DNA of 64,000 nt from Candidatus Zipacnadia bacterium (GCA_029821735.1 JALGSU010000011.1:1-64000), one strand, 5' to 3'; positions 1 to 8,102 are shown, counted from the first letter of the stretch. Program-made: numbers and translations. The notes: generated from the letters alone by a model not told the origin.

Positions 1-225
1 GAACGCAGCCCCTCCGGACGGCGACGGCGACAAACGGCCTGGCCCTTTGGGCCAGTGGGCTGCGTGGGAACGCAGCCCCTCCGGACGGCAAAGGCAACAA
101 ACGGCCTGGCCCTTTGGGCCAGTGGGCTGCGTGGGAACGCAGCCCCTCCGGACGGCAAAGGCAACAAACGGCCTGGCCCTTCAGGCCAGTGGGCTACGTG
201 GGAACACAGCCCCTCCGACGCCAAC
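1..225. repeat. 67-bp tandem repeat array (three full units plus a partial)
   Basis: The same unit begins at 1, 68, 135 and 202, a strict 67-bp period. Copies two and three are almost identical; the fourth is degenerate and fades after about 225. Each unit carries two inverted repeats: CTGGCCC/GGGCCAG with a 3-nt loop and GGCTGCGT/ACGCAGCC with a GGGA loop. The array is cut by the window start, so more copies may lie upstream. A single dispersed copy of the same unit lies at 8031-8085. No convincing gene is present; the reading frames through it are repeat translations. Confidence 0.9.
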
Positions 226-338
226 AGCAACGACCGGGCCGGGACGTAGCCCCGCCCCTCCAAACGACAAGGCAAACGGCACAGGCCGACGCGGAGGTCG
301 GCCTCTCCATACGACAAGGCGACGAACGGCGGGGCACC

Positions 339-389
339 CACCTTCGCTGAGGCTTGGGTCTTGGCCAAAGCTATGGCCCACAAGTCGGG
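339..389. repeat. Dispersed repeat containing the CTTCGCTGAAGC-type motif
   Basis: This stretch has the order CACCTTCGCTGAGGCTTGGG, AAAGCTATGGCCCACAAGTC. Close relatives lie at 7791-7840, 7886-7917, 9979-10071 and 51201-51263, always between genes. The rest of 226-451 is similar degenerate GC-rich sequence in which I see no gene. Confidence 0.7.
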
Positions 390-451
390 CGACAGGCAGC
401 GACGGGCGACGACGGCCAAGCCGGTTTGGTGCAGCGGGGTATGCAGGGATG

Positions 452-850
452 TCACTTCAGCTCGATGACAACCTCATCTCGACAACGGCGGGCGCCAGCG
501 TTTGGCAAGCGTATGCCCTCACGGCTTTCGACGATCTTCATAGGCGGGCCTTGCAGCAGGCAGTAGCTGCCCGGGCCACGGCCGTTGCGACGATTGATGA
601 TGTTCTGACCTGCGTCGCGCAGCCTCTGGACCGCCACGTAAACTGACTTGAGGGGGCAGGCCAGAGTCTCGGCAATTGCCTGGGCGGTCATCGGCTCCTC
701 GTTGAGCAACGCCCATACTTTGATGGGCAGGCTGCGCACCGGGGGCGGGGCGGTGTGGTGACCGTTGTCAGCCCACAACTCTCGGAAGCGTTCCGCCGCG
801 TCTTCGTCCGCCTGCTGCTGCCTGGTGACCAGCCGGATGTACATGACCAT
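452..850 (-). CDS. Small winged-helix/HTH DNA-binding protein
   Basis: A 132-residue protein. Residues about 42-85 read as a helix-turn-helix/winged helix: PIKVWALLNEEPMTAQAIAE followed by a recognition-helix-like segment (LKSVYVAVQRLRDAG) and a basic wing (NRRNGRG). The N-terminus is a charged helix. The ATG is preceded by GGGAG at good spacing, and a second ATG two codons in could also serve. The general role is inferred as a transcription regulator; the target is not visible. It stands alone between repeat-rich DNA and a terminator, with no obvious partner. Confidence 0.65.
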   Translation of the reverse strand: MVMYIRLVTRQQQADEDAAERFRELWADNGHHTAPPPVRSLPIKVWALLNEEPMTAQAIAETLACPLKSVYVAVQRLRDAGQNIINRRNGRGPGSYCLLQGPPMKIVESREGIRLPNAGARRCRDEVVIELK

Positions 851-944
851 ATGAATCTCCCGCCTGTCGTGTGAGTGATGTCTCTCACATATATTGCACG
901 CTGGGCGAGCGGATCTTTCAGGGGGTTGGGCAGATGCAGAAGAA

Positions 945-1016
945 CGCCCACTCCCGCGGAGTGCAGAAGTGGGCGATCATGTCGGCTGCCATCTCGGTGA
1001 TCTCAAGGAGCAGGCA
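945..1016 (-). terminator. Terminator-like hairpin module after the phosphoesterase
   Basis: Read on the minus strand, CGCCCACT pairs with AGTGGGCG around a partly paired interior and is followed by TTCTTCT. It sits just downstream of the phosphoesterase stop codon. The whole 72-bp module is roughly 85% identical to 2166-2238, which ends the next minus-strand gene. Confidence 0.6.
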
Positions 1017-1043
1017 GGCGCTACTTCAGTACCAACTCCCGCC

Positions 1044-2093
1044 CTATTGACTGAAGGGACGGGCGAGGGCGAGGGTTCGTTCTGCGGACAGGAGCCACCC
1101 CTCAGCCGCGAACTGCGAGGTGTGCAGGTAGCACTGCACCCGCACTTGGGCGCTGCCTTCGGTGAAAGTGAAGAGCCGCGTCATGGGCGTCTTGCCTCCG
1201 TGATGGCGAGTGATAGCCGAGCAGTTGACGAAGTGCGTGCCCCATTTAGTCTCGACGTGGCTGCGCCCGCCGTGTGTATCGTCCGGATGAGCGTGGGTGT
1301 GCCCGCCGAGCCACAAGTCAGTCGCTCCCGGGTTGGCCTCAAGGTGCTGCTCGAAGGCGCGGGCGTGAGGGGTCTCGTCGAGGAAGTAGATGAAGGACGC
1401 ACCCTCGGGCGCTCCGTCCTCGCGATAGCCGTGGTATCCCCCGTCCGTTCCCTCACTCAGCCCGCTGGCGACGGTCGTGTCCTCGAGCATATGATGATGG
1501 CATGAGACGATGAGCCGATCGGGATTTGCCTCGACCATGTGCTGCCACCACTCAAATGTCTCGGAGAACACGCGGCCCGCGGGGTAACCTTTGGTGGCGG
1601 CGCGCCCGGCGGGAGGTCCGCCATCGTTGCGGTCGCCCATCATGAGGAAGAGCATGTTGCCGACCTCGAAGCTGTAGTGGTCGTAGGCACCTGTGACCGG
1701 AAATGGCCGGGCCGAATTGTCGACTCCGGAGATGGCTGTGTTCTCGCCGGTCGGGTCAATCCACTTGCGGAACCACCACTGGGTTTCCTCATCGGGGCCG
1801 GAGGCGTCGTGGTTGCCGAGCAAATTGTAGAAATGCTCGCGGCCGTGGTCGCGAGCGGCGGCGATCTGCTCGAGATACTGCTCGCCGTTCTCGTCAGAAG
1901 GGAGGCCCTGGTCACCCTTGATGTCACCGAGATGGAGCATGATGTCCCAGTCGAATGCGGGGCCGCCCTCGTCTCCGCCACGCTCCGAGTCCGTGATCGC
2001 GTCCTCAAGGCTGCGTATCCCAAACTGGAGATCAGTGGAGATGTGGCAGCAGCCGCCAACCCACAGCTTGAACTCGGCGTCATGTGATGACAT
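1044..2093 (-). CDS. Calcineurin-like metallophosphoesterase
   Basis: A 349-residue protein with the metal-binding blocks of the calcineurin-like phosphoesterase family in order: H17/D21 near the N-terminus (GGCCHISTD), GDIKGD at 56-61, GNHD at 93-96, CHHH near 196 and GGHTHAH near 264. These ligate a two-metal centre that hydrolyses phosphoesters; the substrate cannot be told. There is no signal peptide, so it is probably cytoplasmic. The ATG at 2093 is chosen because GGAAGG lies 10 nt upstream; a GTG three codons earlier is too close to that site. It ends at a hairpin module related to that of the following gene. Confidence 0.85.
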   Translation of the reverse strand: MSSHDAEFKLWVGGCCHISTDLQFGIRSLEDAITDSERGGDEGGPAFDWDIMLHLGDIKGDQGLPSDENGEQYLEQIAAARDHGREHFYNLLGNHDASGPDEETQWWFRKWIDPTGENTAISGVDNSARPFPVTGAYDHYSFEVGNMLFLMMGDRNDGGPPAGRAATKGYPAGRVFSETFEWWQHMVEANPDRLIVSCHHHMLEDTTVASGLSEGTDGGYHGYREDGAPEGASFIYFLDETPHARAFEQHLEANPGATDLWLGGHTHAHPDDTHGGRSHVETKWGTHFVNCSAITRHHGGKTPMTRLFTFTEGSAQVRVQCYLHTSQFAAEGWLLSAERTLALARPFSQ

Positions 2094-2157
2094 TGCACTC
2101 ACGCCTTCCAGAGTAGCGAGTCCGGTGCGATCACTTCAGCTCAATGGCGAGGAGGTG

Positions 2158-2197
2158 CAAAAATCGCCCACTCCCGTGGAGTGCGGGAGTGGGCGAT
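2158..2197 (-). terminator. Strong intrinsic terminator
   Basis: Perfect 14-bp arms (2163-2176 and 2184-2197) with a 7-nt loop, followed on the minus strand by TTTTTGC. It ends the Met/Gly-rich protein gene whose stop is at 2223. Confidence 0.88.
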
Positions 2198-2222
2198 CGT
2201 GTCAGCAATCATCTCGGTGATC

Positions 2223-2942
2223 TCAAGGACCAGGTGGCGGGCCTTCCATGCCCGGGTCCGTGGCCGGATCCATTCCGCCCATCTCGCCACCCATGCCGCC
2301 GCCCATGCCGCCGCCCATTTCTCCACCCATGCCACCCATGCCACCCATGCCACCCATGCCGCCGGCATCGGGTGCGGGTGCCGCTGCGGCTTCAACTGCC
2401 TCGGCCTCCTCGACTTCTTCCTCCTCCTCGACCACGAGCACCTCGGGCTCTTCGACGACCGGCGGCGCGAGCATGGCTGCCAGCCAGGCCTCGTCAGGCT
2501 TCCAGTCCAGGTAGGGGCGCTTCCAGTTCACGCCAAAGGGCGCGGTGGACGGGTAGTTGGCGTCCACGTACGGCCAGCGCGGGACCGACTGGCGTCGGTA
2601 GACGGGAATGAGCTGCCGCACGGCCGGGTGGAGCCAGAAATTTCCGGGGCTGAGGATCGCGAGCCGCCCGGTGCTACCGGCCGCGGACACTTCGAGGTAC
2701 TTGCCAGCATCCGTGGTGACGACTTTGGCGCCAGCGCCGATGACAGCCATCTCGACACCGTCGAGGGTGACCGTGGGGACGTTGGACATCTCGGCGCCCT
2801 CCATCGGCGTGTAGAAATTGCCACCGGCGACCATGCATGGACGTAGTGCGCCGAGATCGACGGCATCGTCTCCACCGAACTGCGCGAAGGCAGCAAGGGG
2901 AATGAGTGTGAGCAGTGAAACGATGAGCAGTCGCCTGGTCAT
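2223..2942 (-). CDS. Secreted protein with Glu-rich segment and Met/Gly-rich tail
   Basis: A 239-residue protein. It has a signal peptide (LLIVSLLTLIPLAAFA, residues about 5-20), a folded-looking region to about residue 155 (containing NYPSTAPFGVNWKRPYLDW), an acidic stretch of about 20 residues with runs of E and V, then a low-complexity tail built from GGM, GEMGGGM and GGMD units. The start has GGAGG upstream. I recognise no family. A Met-rich tail can bind soft metals such as copper(I), but no histidine or cysteine cluster supports this here, so that is speculation. It shares orientation with the phosphoesterase but has its own terminator. Confidence 0.75.
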   Translation of the reverse strand: MTRRLLIVSLLTLIPLAAFAQFGGDDAVDLGALRPCMVAGGNFYTPMEGAEMSNVPTVTLDGVEMAVIGAGAKVVTTDAGKYLEVSAAGSTGRLAILSPGNFWLHPAVRQLIPVYRRQSVPRWPYVDANYPSTAPFGVNWKRPYLDWKPDEAWLAAMLAPPVVEEPEVLVVEEEEEVEEAEAVEAAAAPAPDAGGMGGMGGMGGMGGEMGGGMGGGMGGEMGGMDPATDPGMEGPPPGP

Positions 2943-2996
2943 GTTGGATTCCTCCAGCGTGAAGGGTGCGGCCGCGGGGGCCGCTTGACGAGCAGA

Positions 2997-3701
2997 CTAT
3001 ACCATTATCTGGTCGGTTGGGTCAAAGGGTGGCGCACAAACGACGATGGCAGTGAAGTCGCCCTCGCCCCCGTGCGGCAGGCCTGCGGGAACGTAGACCG
3101 TGACGCCGGGTGCGAGATCGAAGGTCTCCTCCCCCACCGTGAGGGCGCCCGAGCCCGACAATATGTGGTAGATCTCGGTGATCTGATTGTGGTAATGCAT
3201 CTCGGCTTCCCAGATGTGGACGACGTGCAGGCCGACCGGGACGCCGTCCGCGCGAGTGAGAATGCGCGTGCTGGCGCCGCAGGATGAGCGGATCGGCTCG
3301 ATTTCATCGAAGTGTCGGACGATCGGGGCCGCGGCGTCGGCGGGCGGTGGCGCGTCGGCGAGGATGAACTCGTCGGTGGCGTCAAAGGGCGGCATGCAGA
3401 CGATGGCGGCAGTGAAACCGCCATCGCCGAAGTGGACGCAGCCGGGAGGGACGTAGACCGTCGAGCCCGGCGAGAGCGCGACGGATTGGTCGGCGACCGT
3501 AAGCGTGCCGGTGCCCTCGAGGACATAGTATATCTCGGTGGTGCGGCGGTGGTAGTGGGGCTCGGCGGCGTCGATGGTGGTGACGTGGAAACCCATCACC
3601 GCGTCGTCGGCGGCGGTGATGATGCGGCAGCTCTGGCCGCATGGGCAGGGCACGGACTGGATTTCCGAGCGGCTGCGGCAGATGGGCTCGGCGCGCGGCA
3701 T
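2997..3701 (-). CDS. Double-cupin (bicupin) protein
   Basis: A 234-residue protein made of two homologous cupin barrels. Each half has a metal-ligand-like motif 1 (PHYHRRTTEIYYVLEGTG and MHYHNQITEIYHILSGSG) and a motif 2 (PPGCVHFG and PAGLPHGG), so both sites look intact. Each half also ends with PPFD.TD. Cupins of this type include mannose-6-phosphate isomerases, dioxygenases and small-molecule binders; the substrate is unknown. The ATG at 3701 is chosen because GAGGT lies upstream and it starts just after the previous gene's stop at 3719; a longer frame would run into that gene. It is probably co-transcribed with the propeller protein. Confidence 0.85.
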   Translation of the reverse strand: MPRAEPICRSRSEIQSVPCPCGQSCRIITAADDAVMGFHVTTIDAAEPHYHRRTTEIYYVLEGTGTLTVADQSVALSPGSTVYVPPGCVHFGDGGFTAAIVCMPPFDATDEFILADAPPPADAAAPIVRHFDEIEPIRSSCGASTRILTRADGVPVGLHVVHIWEAEMHYHNQITEIYHILSGSGALTVGEETFDLAPGVTVYVPAGLPHGGEGDFTAIVVCAPPFDPTDQIMV

Positions 3702-3718
3702 CGGCGACCTCACTTTGC

Positions 3719-5170
3719 TCAGGGCGAGAGTGGCATCAGGCGTCGCCGGGTGACGGTGACGCTCATCGGCTTGCCGGTGACCGCGTCGCCCTGGACCCAA
3801 CAGGCCAGGTTCTCGCGCGGGTCGGCGACGAAAGTCTGCATCCAGGAGGCGGGGGGCTCGGTGCCCGCGCCAATGGTTATGTGGCCAGTGCCGACCGTGC
3901 CGCCGGGGGAGTCGTTCGAGCCGGTCAGGCGCTCGACCACGCCGCCCTCCGTGCCGACACTTTCGGCGACGGCAATCTTTCCCTGCTCGGCCGGCATCAC
4001 CTGCTCGACACGGAGAAGAGCCTTCAACGTGCTCCAGACGGGCTCGGCGATGTTGCCGCGCGCGTCGAACACGAAACGCTCCGCCACCCAGACACTGTCA
4101 CCGGCTTTCACGGCACTGCCAGCGGGGAAGCTCAAGTGGACCTTCACGGCCTCGGTGCCGAGGGCCGCGCGGCGTACGGTGCCGGTCTCGCCCGAGCGGT
4201 AGCAGTGGCCGAGGTACGTGCCGTCCGGCGACCAGGTCAGGAGGCTGGCGGCAGCGCCCGGTTCGCCCGAGGCGCCCCACAGCTCGCGGTCGATCTCGCC
4301 GGCGGCGTCTGTGACGCGCAGGGCGCCGTCGCGCGCGTAAATGATCGCGTTGGAGTCCCTCAGCCCGCAGGCTGCCTCTGCGTTGTCGACGAGGAGCACG
4401 CGCTCTCCCCCACCGACGATGCGCACGATGCGCCCGGCGGCCGCGTCGAACACCACGGAGGGCGGAAGTGAGCCCGGAGCGGCGGCGCTATAGAGCGATG
4501 CGTCGACCTCCGCCCACACCCCGGCGCGCCAGTTGATGCGGTAGCACTTGGGAGGCTGCGCGGCACAGACCATGAGGACGTGGTCGCCGTCGGGTTCGGC
4601 GATGAGGTCATCGCATATCTCGCCATCGAAACGAGCCAGCACCTCGCACTGGCCGCGCTCGGCTTTGAAGAGGAGCGTGCCGCCGCCCTCGGGCTGGCAG
4701 GCGGCGATGATCGCGCCGTTGCCGGTGGTGACCAACCGCCCGCCACTGAGGAAACTGCGGGAAGTGCCGAGGGGGGTGACCGTGCCGGTGGCGAGGTCGA
4801 TGCTGGTGAGTTGCGCCTCGCCCGCCATCTCGTCGCTCACGCGGTGCCAGAACGTCAGGCGGGCTCCGTCGGGCGAGATGACGAAGCGCGGGAAGAAGTG
4901 CAGCGGGCGCAGCGCCAGGGGGATGGTCGCGGGCGCGTCGAAGGCCACCAGCGCGGGCTGGTCGGGCCAACTGTGCCAGCCGCTGACGACCATGCCGCCG
5001 GGTCCGAGCCACTGCACCTGCTCGACGGCCATCGCGGCGACGGGCCGGTCCTCCATGACGATGAGACGACGCAGATCGTGAACGCCGAGCACAGGCGCGG
5101 CGGCAACCAGCCGCGCGCCGATGATCCCCGCACAGATGAGCGGCAGCAAAGCCCTGCGAGTGACAGCCAT
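3719..5170 (-). CDS. Secreted beta-propeller-like protein of unknown function
   Basis: A 483-residue protein starting MAVTRRALLPLICAGIIGAR, a signal peptide. The body has repeated propeller-like blade signatures (ISPDGARLTFWHR, WSPDGTYLGHC, EPDGDHVLMVC) of the TolB/WD40-like kind, so an extracytoplasmic propeller is likely. The upstream extension in this frame is rejected because it overlaps a 20-bp inverted repeat and precedes the signal peptide. AAGGGG lies about 10 nt before the ATG. It is followed at 18 nt by the bicupin gene. No catalytic motif is seen. Confidence 0.75.
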   Translation of the reverse strand: MAVTRRALLPLICAGIIGARLVAAAPVLGVHDLRRLIVMEDRPVAAMAVEQVQWLGPGGMVVSGWHSWPDQPALVAFDAPATIPLALRPLHFFPRFVISPDGARLTFWHRVSDEMAGEAQLTSIDLATGTVTPLGTSRSFLSGGRLVTTGNGAIIAACQPEGGGTLLFKAERGQCEVLARFDGEICDDLIAEPDGDHVLMVCAAQPPKCYRINWRAGVWAEVDASLYSAAAPGSLPPSVVFDAAAGRIVRIVGGGERVLLVDNAEAACGLRDSNAIIYARDGALRVTDAAGEIDRELWGASGEPGAAASLLTWSPDGTYLGHCYRSGETGTVRRAALGTEAVKVHLSFPAGSAVKAGDSVWVAERFVFDARGNIAEPVWSTLKALLRVEQVMPAEQGKIAVAESVGTEGGVVERLTGSNDSPGGTVGTGHITIGAGTEPPASWMQTFVADPRENLACWVQGDAVTGKPMSVTVTRRRLMPLSP

Positions 5171-5665
5171 CGTTCGCCAGCCCCTTGTTGCGAACGTGAT
5201 CCACTTCGGGAGTAGTTCGACGGCGGGGGGCGGGGGTCCTGCGCCTAGCGCAAGCGATGCTTGCGCTAGGCGCAGGACGGGAGGGAACGGGGTCCAAGCG
5301 GCGACGTGCTGGAACACCAGCCGGTCGCGCGGGAGTTGCCCCGTCTTCGGCGCGCAGTCGAAGGCGCACTTGAGGTGTTGAACCTAACGCCCAGAGCTGC
5401 AACCCCTATGTCCGGCGCCAGCGTCGACCGGGGAACGCGTTGCAGGCTCTCCCATCGTCGAAGTGTGCGACCGCGCACTGTCCGGACGACGCGATTCATC
5501 TCCTATCGTGCACCGCGAGGGGGCCGCAGAAGACAGGCGCGTGGGTCAATTTGATGATCCGGGCACACCCCATGTCTGACACACCCATCTGCCAGACAAG
5601 GAGAGCGACGGTCAGTGGCGAATAGGTTCTGGTGTCGCACCATCAACCGTCGTGGATGGGGAAGC
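5171..5665. other. Intergenic region between divergent genes; only a long hairpin seen
   Basis: This 495-bp gap separates the minus-strand propeller gene from the plus-strand restriction endonuclease. I see no gene in it. Its one clear structure is the perfect inverted repeat at 5236-5278. No strong sigma-70 promoter is obvious on either strand. Confidence 0.6.
5236..5278. repeat. Perfect 20-bp inverted repeat with GAT loop
   Basis: Left arm 5236-5255 and right arm 5259-5278 are exact reverse complements, separated by GAT. There is no T-run on either side, so it is not a typical terminator. Its arm length and trinucleotide loop match the central hairpins of the elements at 28285 and 31344. 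Confidence 0.95.
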
Positions 5666-6433
5666 ATGACATACAGCAAACAGCGAATGGTCGAAGCTCT
5701 AATCGAACGCATCCCCACTCTAACCACAGGACAGCTTTACTGGCTCGAACGGGTAGTCGTCGTGTTCGACAGCCCACATGACTTCAAGATCCATCGAACC
5801 GACTTCCTGGGTGAAGAGGCCCTGGAAGGCTTCGGCGATGCCCTGCGGATTCACCATAGCTTCTCGGGCGACCCGTTCTCCAAAGACAAGTTCGAATACG
5901 TGCTCGAGCGTGTTCTCCAGATGACGGGACAGGAAGCAAGGCTGGCCCCCAAAGGGCATCGTGGGTATGATATTCTGGTGGGTAGTTCGCGCGTCTCCCT
6001 GAAGACGCAGGCAGACAAGGGCATCCGCGCTGACCGAATCTGGATCAGCAAGTTCATGGAGCTTGGCAAGGGGGCGTGGACCGATGACCCGGGGCAGCTC
6101 GTGGGGCTTAGGGAGCGGTTCCTGAGGCACATGGATGACTACGACCGCATCTTCACGCTCAGAGCCCTGGAACGTGCACCCGACTGGGCCTACGAACTCG
6201 TGGAGATACCAAAGGAGTTGCTGGAAAAGGCTCTGGACGGCGAGCTGGAGATGAAACTCGACAGCAGCCAGTTGCCCAAACCTGGCTACTGCCATGTCCG
6301 CTCAGACGACGGCGAGGACGCCTACCAACTCTACTTCAATGGTGGCGGCGAGCGGAAGCTCCAGGTGAAGAACCTGTTGAAGGCGCACTGCAGTGTCCAC
6401 GCAACCTGGCGGTTCACGGTTCCGCCGGAATGA
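5666..6433 (+). CDS. Putative type II restriction endonuclease
   Basis: A 255-residue protein convergent with, and overlapping by 20 bp, an SPPY-type DNA methyltransferase. A PD-(D/E)XK-like core is visible: D102 in GYDILVG followed by S111-L112-K113 (RVSLKTQADKG), preceded by a helix with E77 and E81. An S-x-K form of the second motif is known in the Cfr10I-like group, but the relocated Glu expected there is not at the usual spacing. The target site cannot be read. The ATG at 5666 has GGGGA at good spacing; an ATG at 5615 lacks a clear site. The assignment rests mainly on context plus the D...SLK motif. Confidence 0.7.
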   Translation: MTYSKQRMVEALIERIPTLTTGQLYWLERVVVVFDSPHDFKIHRTDFLGEEALEGFGDALRIHHSFSGDPFSKDKFEYVLERVLQMTGQEARLAPKGHRGYDILVGSSRVSLKTQADKGIRADRIWISKFMELGKGAWTDDPGQLVGLRERFLRHMDDYDRIFTLRALERAPDWAYELVEIPKELLEKALDGELEMKLDSSQLPKPGYCHVRSDDGEDAYQLYFNGGGERKLQVKNLLKAHCSVHATWRFTVPPE

Positions 6434-7301
6434 GAGCCCGCTGGCCGCTCGAAGTCCGTGCCTCGGCCATACGCACAAACTCGTCCTTCATCTCTACCCC
6501 AACGCAGCGCCGCCCGAGTTCCTGCGCGACGACGCCAACGGTGCCGGTCCCGAAGAACGGGTCCAGCACGAGGTCGTGCTCACGGCTCCCGGCCAAGATA
6601 CATGGCCGCACAAGGGCCTGAGGGAACACCGCGAAGTGGGCATCGGGAAACGGCTCCGTGTTGATCTCCCAGACCGTCCTCTTGTTCTTCCGGCCGTTCC
6701 CGTTCACCGCCGGTTCCTGGATTGCCTGCTGATTGAATGAGTATCGCTCCGCCTTCGTCATTAGGAACAGATACTCGTGTGTCATGGTCAACCTGTCCCT
6801 GACGCTCTCTGGCTGACCGTTCGGCTTGTGCCAGATGATATCGTTGCGGAGATACCAGCCCTCCCGCTGACAGGCCATCGCCAACATCCACGCCACGCCG
6901 ATGAGGTCCTTCTTCTTGAGGCCCTTTGGCGTGGGCGGCCGGTAGGTCATCGCCCGACCCTTGTTCTTCGAATCCTCCTGCCGCCACTTTCGGCCGCCAG
7001 AAGTGTAGGTGTTGCCTATGTTGAGCCAGAATGTCCCGTCCTCTTTCAGCACGCGACGGACCTCGGAAAACACGTCCACGAGACCGGCTATATAGTCGTC
7101 CAAGTCTGGCTCCGCGCCGATCTGGCCCTCGAATCCATAGTCTCTGACACCCCAATAGGGCGGCGAAGTGATCGCGCACTGGAAGGTGCTATCAGGCAAC
7201 GTTTTGAGTACATCCCGGACATCGCCATGAATGATCGACACAGGGCGTTCGGTGGTGGGCGCCACGTAGTTCACGCTTCTCCGCTCCCTCTGGTCTGGCA
7301 A
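6414..7301 (-). CDS. SPPY-type site-specific DNA methyltransferase (probably N4-cytosine)
   Basis: A 295-residue protein, or 286 if it starts at the GTG at 7274. Catalytic motif IV (TSPPYWG) is at residues 45-51 and the SAM-binding motif I (LDPFFGTGTVG) near residue 255. This IV-before-I order is the beta class. SPPY favours N4-cytosine methylation, though some N6-adenine enzymes share it. It protects DNA from the convergent endonuclease. The TTG at 7301 gives the longest frame. The predicted transcript would start only about 8 nt before that TTG, whereas the GTG at 7274 has GAGGGAGCGGAG just upstream, so GTG may be the true start. Confidence 0.88.
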   Translation of the reverse strand: MPDQRERRSVNYVAPTTERPVSIIHGDVRDVLKTLPDSTFQCAITSPPYWGVRDYGFEGQIGAEPDLDDYIAGLVDVFSEVRRVLKEDGTFWLNIGNTYTSGGRKWRQEDSKNKGRAMTYRPPTPKGLKKKDLIGVAWMLAMACQREGWYLRNDIIWHKPNGQPESVRDRLTMTHEYLFLMTKAERYSFNQQAIQEPAVNGNGRKNKRTVWEINTEPFPDAHFAVFPQALVRPCILAGSREHDLVLDPFFGTGTVGVVAQELGRRCVGVEMKDEFVRMAEARTSSGQRALIPAEP

Positions 7302-7315
7302 CTCATCCCGATGGC

Positions 7316-7344
7316 AGTGTACTTGACTTGTGTTAGGCAGTCAA
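7316..7344 (-). promoter_or_regulatory. Sigma-70-type promoter of the methyltransferase
   Basis: On the minus strand, TTGACT (7344-7339) and TACACT (7321-7316) are separated by exactly 17 nt. A 7-bp inverted repeat, CTTGACT/AGTCAAG, spans the same region and could be an operator. The predicted start lies near 7309. Confidence 0.65.
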
Positions 7345-7577
7345 GCATGACGCATCAGGACCTGGACCGTGTAGACGAGGCGCCATAGGGCCTGCGCGCT
7401 CAGCCTATGCCTCCCCGCCGCCTGCTGGCCAAGCGTGACACGCACAAGCAGGCGATCGCCCTGCGTCTCACCTCGCCCGCTTAGCCTTCACGGCAGCGCG
7501 TTGCGCCCAGAGCACGCTCGCAAGGTCCCCGTTCTCCAACCCGACCGCAGCCGCAGCAAGGGCGCGAAGGGCAGAAG

Positions 7578-7605
7578 AGACAGAAACGAAAGAAACAGCA
7601 GAAAC
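7578..7605. repeat. A/G-rich 28-bp dispersed element, copy 1
   Basis: This 28-bp purine-rich stretch (begins AGACAGAAACGAAAG) is identical to 22214-22241. Related stretches lie at 14868-14930 and 51480-51515. It stands out because the surroundings are very GC-rich. Confidence 0.85.
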
Positions 7606-7631
7606 CACAGCGACGGCGCCTCTCCCCCCAA

Positions 7632-7656
7632 CCCCCTCTCCGTGCCGGAGAGGGGG
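7632..7656. repeat. Inverted repeat, 11-bp arms, TGC loop
   Basis: CCCCCTCTCCG and its exact complement are separated by TGC. Two similar hairpins follow at 7709-7729 (9-bp arms, ACA loop) and 7731-7753 (8-bp arms). None is followed by a T-run. Confidence 0.9.
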
Positions 7657-7984
7657 AGTAACGGAAACGACAGAAGAAAGTGTGAGAGAAGGGGCGCCGC
7701 CTCCCCCCGCCTGTCGCACAGCGACAGGCACCCCCCTCCCTGCGAGAGGGGGGAACGACAGGAGGCAGAAGAGACAGCGGAGACGATCCCCCTTCGCCAA
7801 GGCTTGGGCCTTCGCTAAAGCTATGGCCCACAGGTCGGGGGCAGGCGGCGGACGGCATACGGCACTGGTGATTGTCGGGCTGGCCCACCTTCGCTAAAGC
7901 TCCGGCCCACAAGTCGGCCCACAAGTTGGTGGGTGCAAGCAGAAGCCCAACCTACGGTTAACGGCGATGACAACAGCAACGGCC

Positions 7985-8004
7985 GGCGGGTCTAAAGACC
8001 CGCC
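7985..8004. repeat. GGCGGGTCT/AGACCCGCC inverted repeat, copy 1
   Basis: Nine-bp arms around AA, followed by CTCCATACGAC. A second identical core is at 8103-8122. At 9979-10071 the two arms are split by an inserted CTTCGCTGAAGC-type repeat. Confidence 0.88.
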
Positions 8005-8030
8005 CTCCATACGACGACGTCAGAGGCAAA

Positions 8031-8085
8031 CGGCCTGGCCCGTCGGGCCAGTGGGCTGCGTGGGAACGCAGCCCCTCCGGACGGC
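8031..8085. repeat. Dispersed copy of the 67-bp repeat unit
   Basis: Contains both hairpins of the tandem array at 1-225 (CTGGCCC/GGGCCAG and GGCTGCGT/ACGCAGCC) plus the CCCTCCGGACGGC end, as a single copy between two GGCGGGTCT repeats. Confidence 0.88.
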
Positions 8086-8102
8086 GAACGGCCGGAACGA
8101 CC

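Noticed and set aside
1..225. Possible CRISPR array
   Set aside because: The 67-bp units are continuous copies without unique spacers.
47..646. A 199-residue plus-strand frame at the window start
   Set aside because: It is a translation of the 67-bp repeats and neighbouring repeat DNA, and it overlaps the antisense winged-helix gene.
2248..2514. Plus-strand frame rich in Pro, Met and Ser opposite the Met/Gly-rich protein
   Set aside because: It is the mirror of a low-complexity coding repeat on the other strand.
7468..7924. Two overlapping frames in the gene-poor region
   Set aside because: They translate hairpins and A/G-rich repeats; there is no ribosome site, family likeness or stable composition.
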